From assembly GCA_030549955.1 (NCBI GenBank), contig JAUQQI010000264.1, forward strand, positions 1 through 8,202: a stretch of 8,202 nucleotides of DNA, written 5' to 3'. The translations under genes were made by a program, and so were the position numbers. Under the pieces are notes generated by a model. It was not told the origin of the DNA and did not search any database. It saw only the letters and a program-made list of their open reading frames with translations. How positions within the stretch are numbered: the first letter of the stretch is position 1; every line of letters starts with the position of its first letter. The stretch comes from Chloroflexota bacterium (lineage in GTDB: Bacteria > Chloroflexota > Dehalococcoidia > JAUQQI01). Of the stretch, positions 6,923 to 8,202 are shown piece by piece.

Positions 6923-7874
6923 ATGGGGCTGGAACCTGGGACCGTCGTTGGCCGCTATCGGGTTTTGCGCCCGGCCGGCGAAGGCGGCCCGGCGGGTGGC
7001 CCCCAAGCTGTAGCGGGTTGGGCCGGCGCCGATACCTGCCGGCCCGCCCCACCCGAATCTTACCCGATTTCTTGACGCCGGCGAATGGGAAGGCCGGCCT
7101 TACCAGGTCTTCGAATGGGTTGACGGCACCAACCTGGCAACCCGCATCCGGGTCAGCGGGCGGCCAGATGTTGCCACGGTGTGCCGGTTGGGGGCCCAGG
7201 TCGCCGCCGGCCTGGCTGCCCTCCACAATGCCGGCCTCACCCACGGCGACGTCAAACCGCAAAACATCATCGTAACGGCCGGCGACGGCAGCCCGTCCGC
7301 CAAACTCATCGACTTTGGCGGACCGCCAGGACCGGATGAGCCGGTCCTGGCAACGCCGCTGTACGCCGCCCCCGAAGTTCTGGCCGGCCAGCGCCCGACC
7401 GCGGCCGCCGACGCTTATAGCCTCGGGGCTGTCCCCTTCGCGCTCGTTACGGGGCTCAGCCGGCGGATGCTTCCGGGTCCGCCCCCGCCCGCCGGCTTTC
7501 TGGGCCGTTTGGCCGCGCCCAACCTGACTCCGACAGTCCCCCTCCGGCTCGCGGCGGGCGGGCCGGAGGGGGGCGGACTGCGGTTAAGCCAGCTGCCGCC
7601 GACCCCAGGGGCTAACTCCGGGGATGCGGTGCAGGCTGCTCCTGTGCCCCAGCTGGTTGCGGTCCCGGCTGTGGTTGGTATGCCGGCCGACCGGACCGTC
7701 AGGCTCCTTGTTGAGGTCAGCCTCCGGCCGGAGACTCGCCAGACGTACAGCACGGCCGCGGCCGGGCTCGTTATCGCCCAGGACCCGCCGGCAGGGACCG
7801 GGGTCGCCCCCGGCACGACGGTTAGCCTCACCGTCAGCGCCGGTCCGGCCCCGGCCCAGGCTGACGACGACTGA
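6923..7874 (+). pseudogene. Degenerate PknB/PrkC-like Ser/Thr protein kinase with one PASTA domain
   Basis: Kinase pieces run on the plus strand, but not in one frame. From the ATG at 6923, MGLEPGTVVGRYRVLRPAGEGG is a clear kinase start and glycine-rich loop, but this frame ends at a TGA near 7073. In another frame VAPKL (VALK-like) is followed at once by TAG (7011-7013). That second frame is then open to the TGA at 7872-7874. It reads HPNLTRFLDAGEWEGRPYQVFEWVDG, HGDVKPQN (catalytic Asp and Asn kept), LIDFGG, LYAAPEVLAG and DAYSLG, in normal kinase order. After that the C-lobe is cut short, replaced by Pro/Gly/Ala-rich sequence, with no membrane segment. It ends in one PASTA domain (VPAVVGMPADRTVRLL to IAQDPPAGTGVAPGTTVSLTVS). 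The stretch between the lysine region and HPN is too short for a family helix-C. A sequencing error alone would not explain the missing C-lobe and membrane anchor. The alternative is a short pseudokinase starting at the GTG at 7179. No phosphatase partner gene lies next to it. Confidence 0.7.
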
Positions 7875-7878
7875 CGGT

Positions 7879-8202
7879 TCAGGCTTCGGGCAGGGATTCG
7901 GCAAGGAACTCGGCGATGTGCAGGACCCGCCAGGGAAGCCCCCGGGCCAGTGCGCCGCCCCGGATCTGGAGAATGCAGCCGGGGTTATCGGTTATAACCG
8001 TGTCGGCGCCGGTCGCGGCGACCTGGTCAAGCTTGCGCCTTAAGATAAGGTCACTCGCCTCGGGGTAGTCCAGGGAAAACGTCCCCCCAAAGCCGCAACA
8101 CATCCCCCGGTCCCGCAGCTCGGCCACCTCGACCCCGGCCAGACGGGTCAGGACCTCCCTTGGCTCCTGCCGCAGGCCCAGGGCGTTATAGCTCTGGCAG
8201 GC
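7879..8202 (-). CDS. LutA/GlcF-like (Fe-S) cysteine-rich domain protein, C-terminal part (5' end beyond right edge)
   Basis: The last 107 residues of a cysteine-rich (CCG domain) protein of the kind found in lactate utilization protein LutA, the glycolate oxidase iron-sulfur subunit GlcF and heterodisulfide-reductase-like subunits. These pass electrons from 2-hydroxyacid oxidation and bind Fe-S centres through paired CCG domains. Visible here: ACQSYNALGL at the edge, EPREVL, then MCCGFGGTFSLDYPEASDLI, and TDNPGCILQIRGG. The cysteine pattern is C-X32-CC-X39-C, with Asn in place of the first cysteine of a CPGC-type end. RVLHIAEFLAESL closes the protein. The open frame continues past position 8202, so the start, and whether an N-terminal ferredoxin domain exists, are unknown. 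LutA is preferred over GlcF from the CQS-N-LGL and NPGC style, but this is not decisive. It converges on the kinase relic with only 4 bp between the stops. Confidence 0.82.
   Translation of the reverse strand, partial: ACQSYNALGLRQEPREVLTRLAGVEVAELRDRGMCCGFGGTFSLDYPEASDLILRRKLDQVAATGADTVITDNPGCILQIRGGALARGLPWRVLHIAEFLAESLPEA

Noticed and set aside
1..8202. CRISPR arrays, tRNA or rRNA genes, insertion sequences, long direct or inverted repeats.
   Set aside because: Reading both strands showed no spaced repeats, cloverleaf, transposase or terminal inverted repeats. Recurrent CCGG-rich words reflect base composition.

Overview
The window is a GC-rich bacterial segment dominated by one head-to-tail gene cluster on the minus strand. 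From upstream to downstream the order is: a type I-alpha glutamine synthetase (glnA, 5419-6777), a glutamine-dependent NAD+ synthetase (nadE, 3661-5415), a PucR-family regulator (2093-3550, with a conserved extension up to 3664), a GyaR-type D-2-hydroxyacid dehydrogenase (1088-2068), and the first 363 codons of murE (1-1091, running off the left edge). The junctions are 3 bp, an overlap or near-overlap, 24 bp, and a 4-bp GTGA overlap, so a single transcript is likely. A good sigma-70-like promoter lies upstream of glnA at 6843-6872.

The organism is probably a GC-rich, possibly thermophilic, Clostridia-like Firmicute. The pointers are a short GS I-alpha without an adenylylation segment, a GyaR closely resembling thermophile glyoxylate reductases, a PucR regulator and a LutA-type iron-sulfur protein. 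This assignment is an inference from protein style only and is uncertain.

Region by region: 1-1091 is partial murE. 1088-2068 is the dehydrogenase. 2093-3664 is the PucR-family regulator. 3661-6777 is nadE plus glnA. 6778-6922 is a short divergent intergenic region holding the glnA promoter and the only AT-rich patch. 6923-7874 on the plus strand is the relic of a Ser/Thr protein kinase with a PASTA domain and a broken N-lobe. 7879-8202 on the minus strand is the C-terminal end of a LutA/GlcF-like cysteine-rich protein entering from the right edge.

The first four operon genes fit a nitrogen/NAD theme. GlnA makes glutamine, and NadE uses glutamine as ammonia donor to make NAD+. PucR regulators typically control purine or other nitrogen-compound breakdown, which can yield glyoxylate. 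GyaR consumes glyoxylate or hydroxypyruvate with NAD(P)H. MurE is a cell-wall enzyme and an odd member of this set.

The most interesting spot is the nadE-pucR junction. The reading frame for a normal PucR N-terminal domain runs right up to the nadE stop but has no ATG, GTG or TTG. The sequence reads GTAA where a GTGA stop/start overlap would be expected. It is preceded by a T TTG GGG slippery-type heptamer and a strong Shine-Dalgarno-like GGGAGGGGG. No RNA genes, CRISPR arrays, insertion sequences or convincing terminators were seen.
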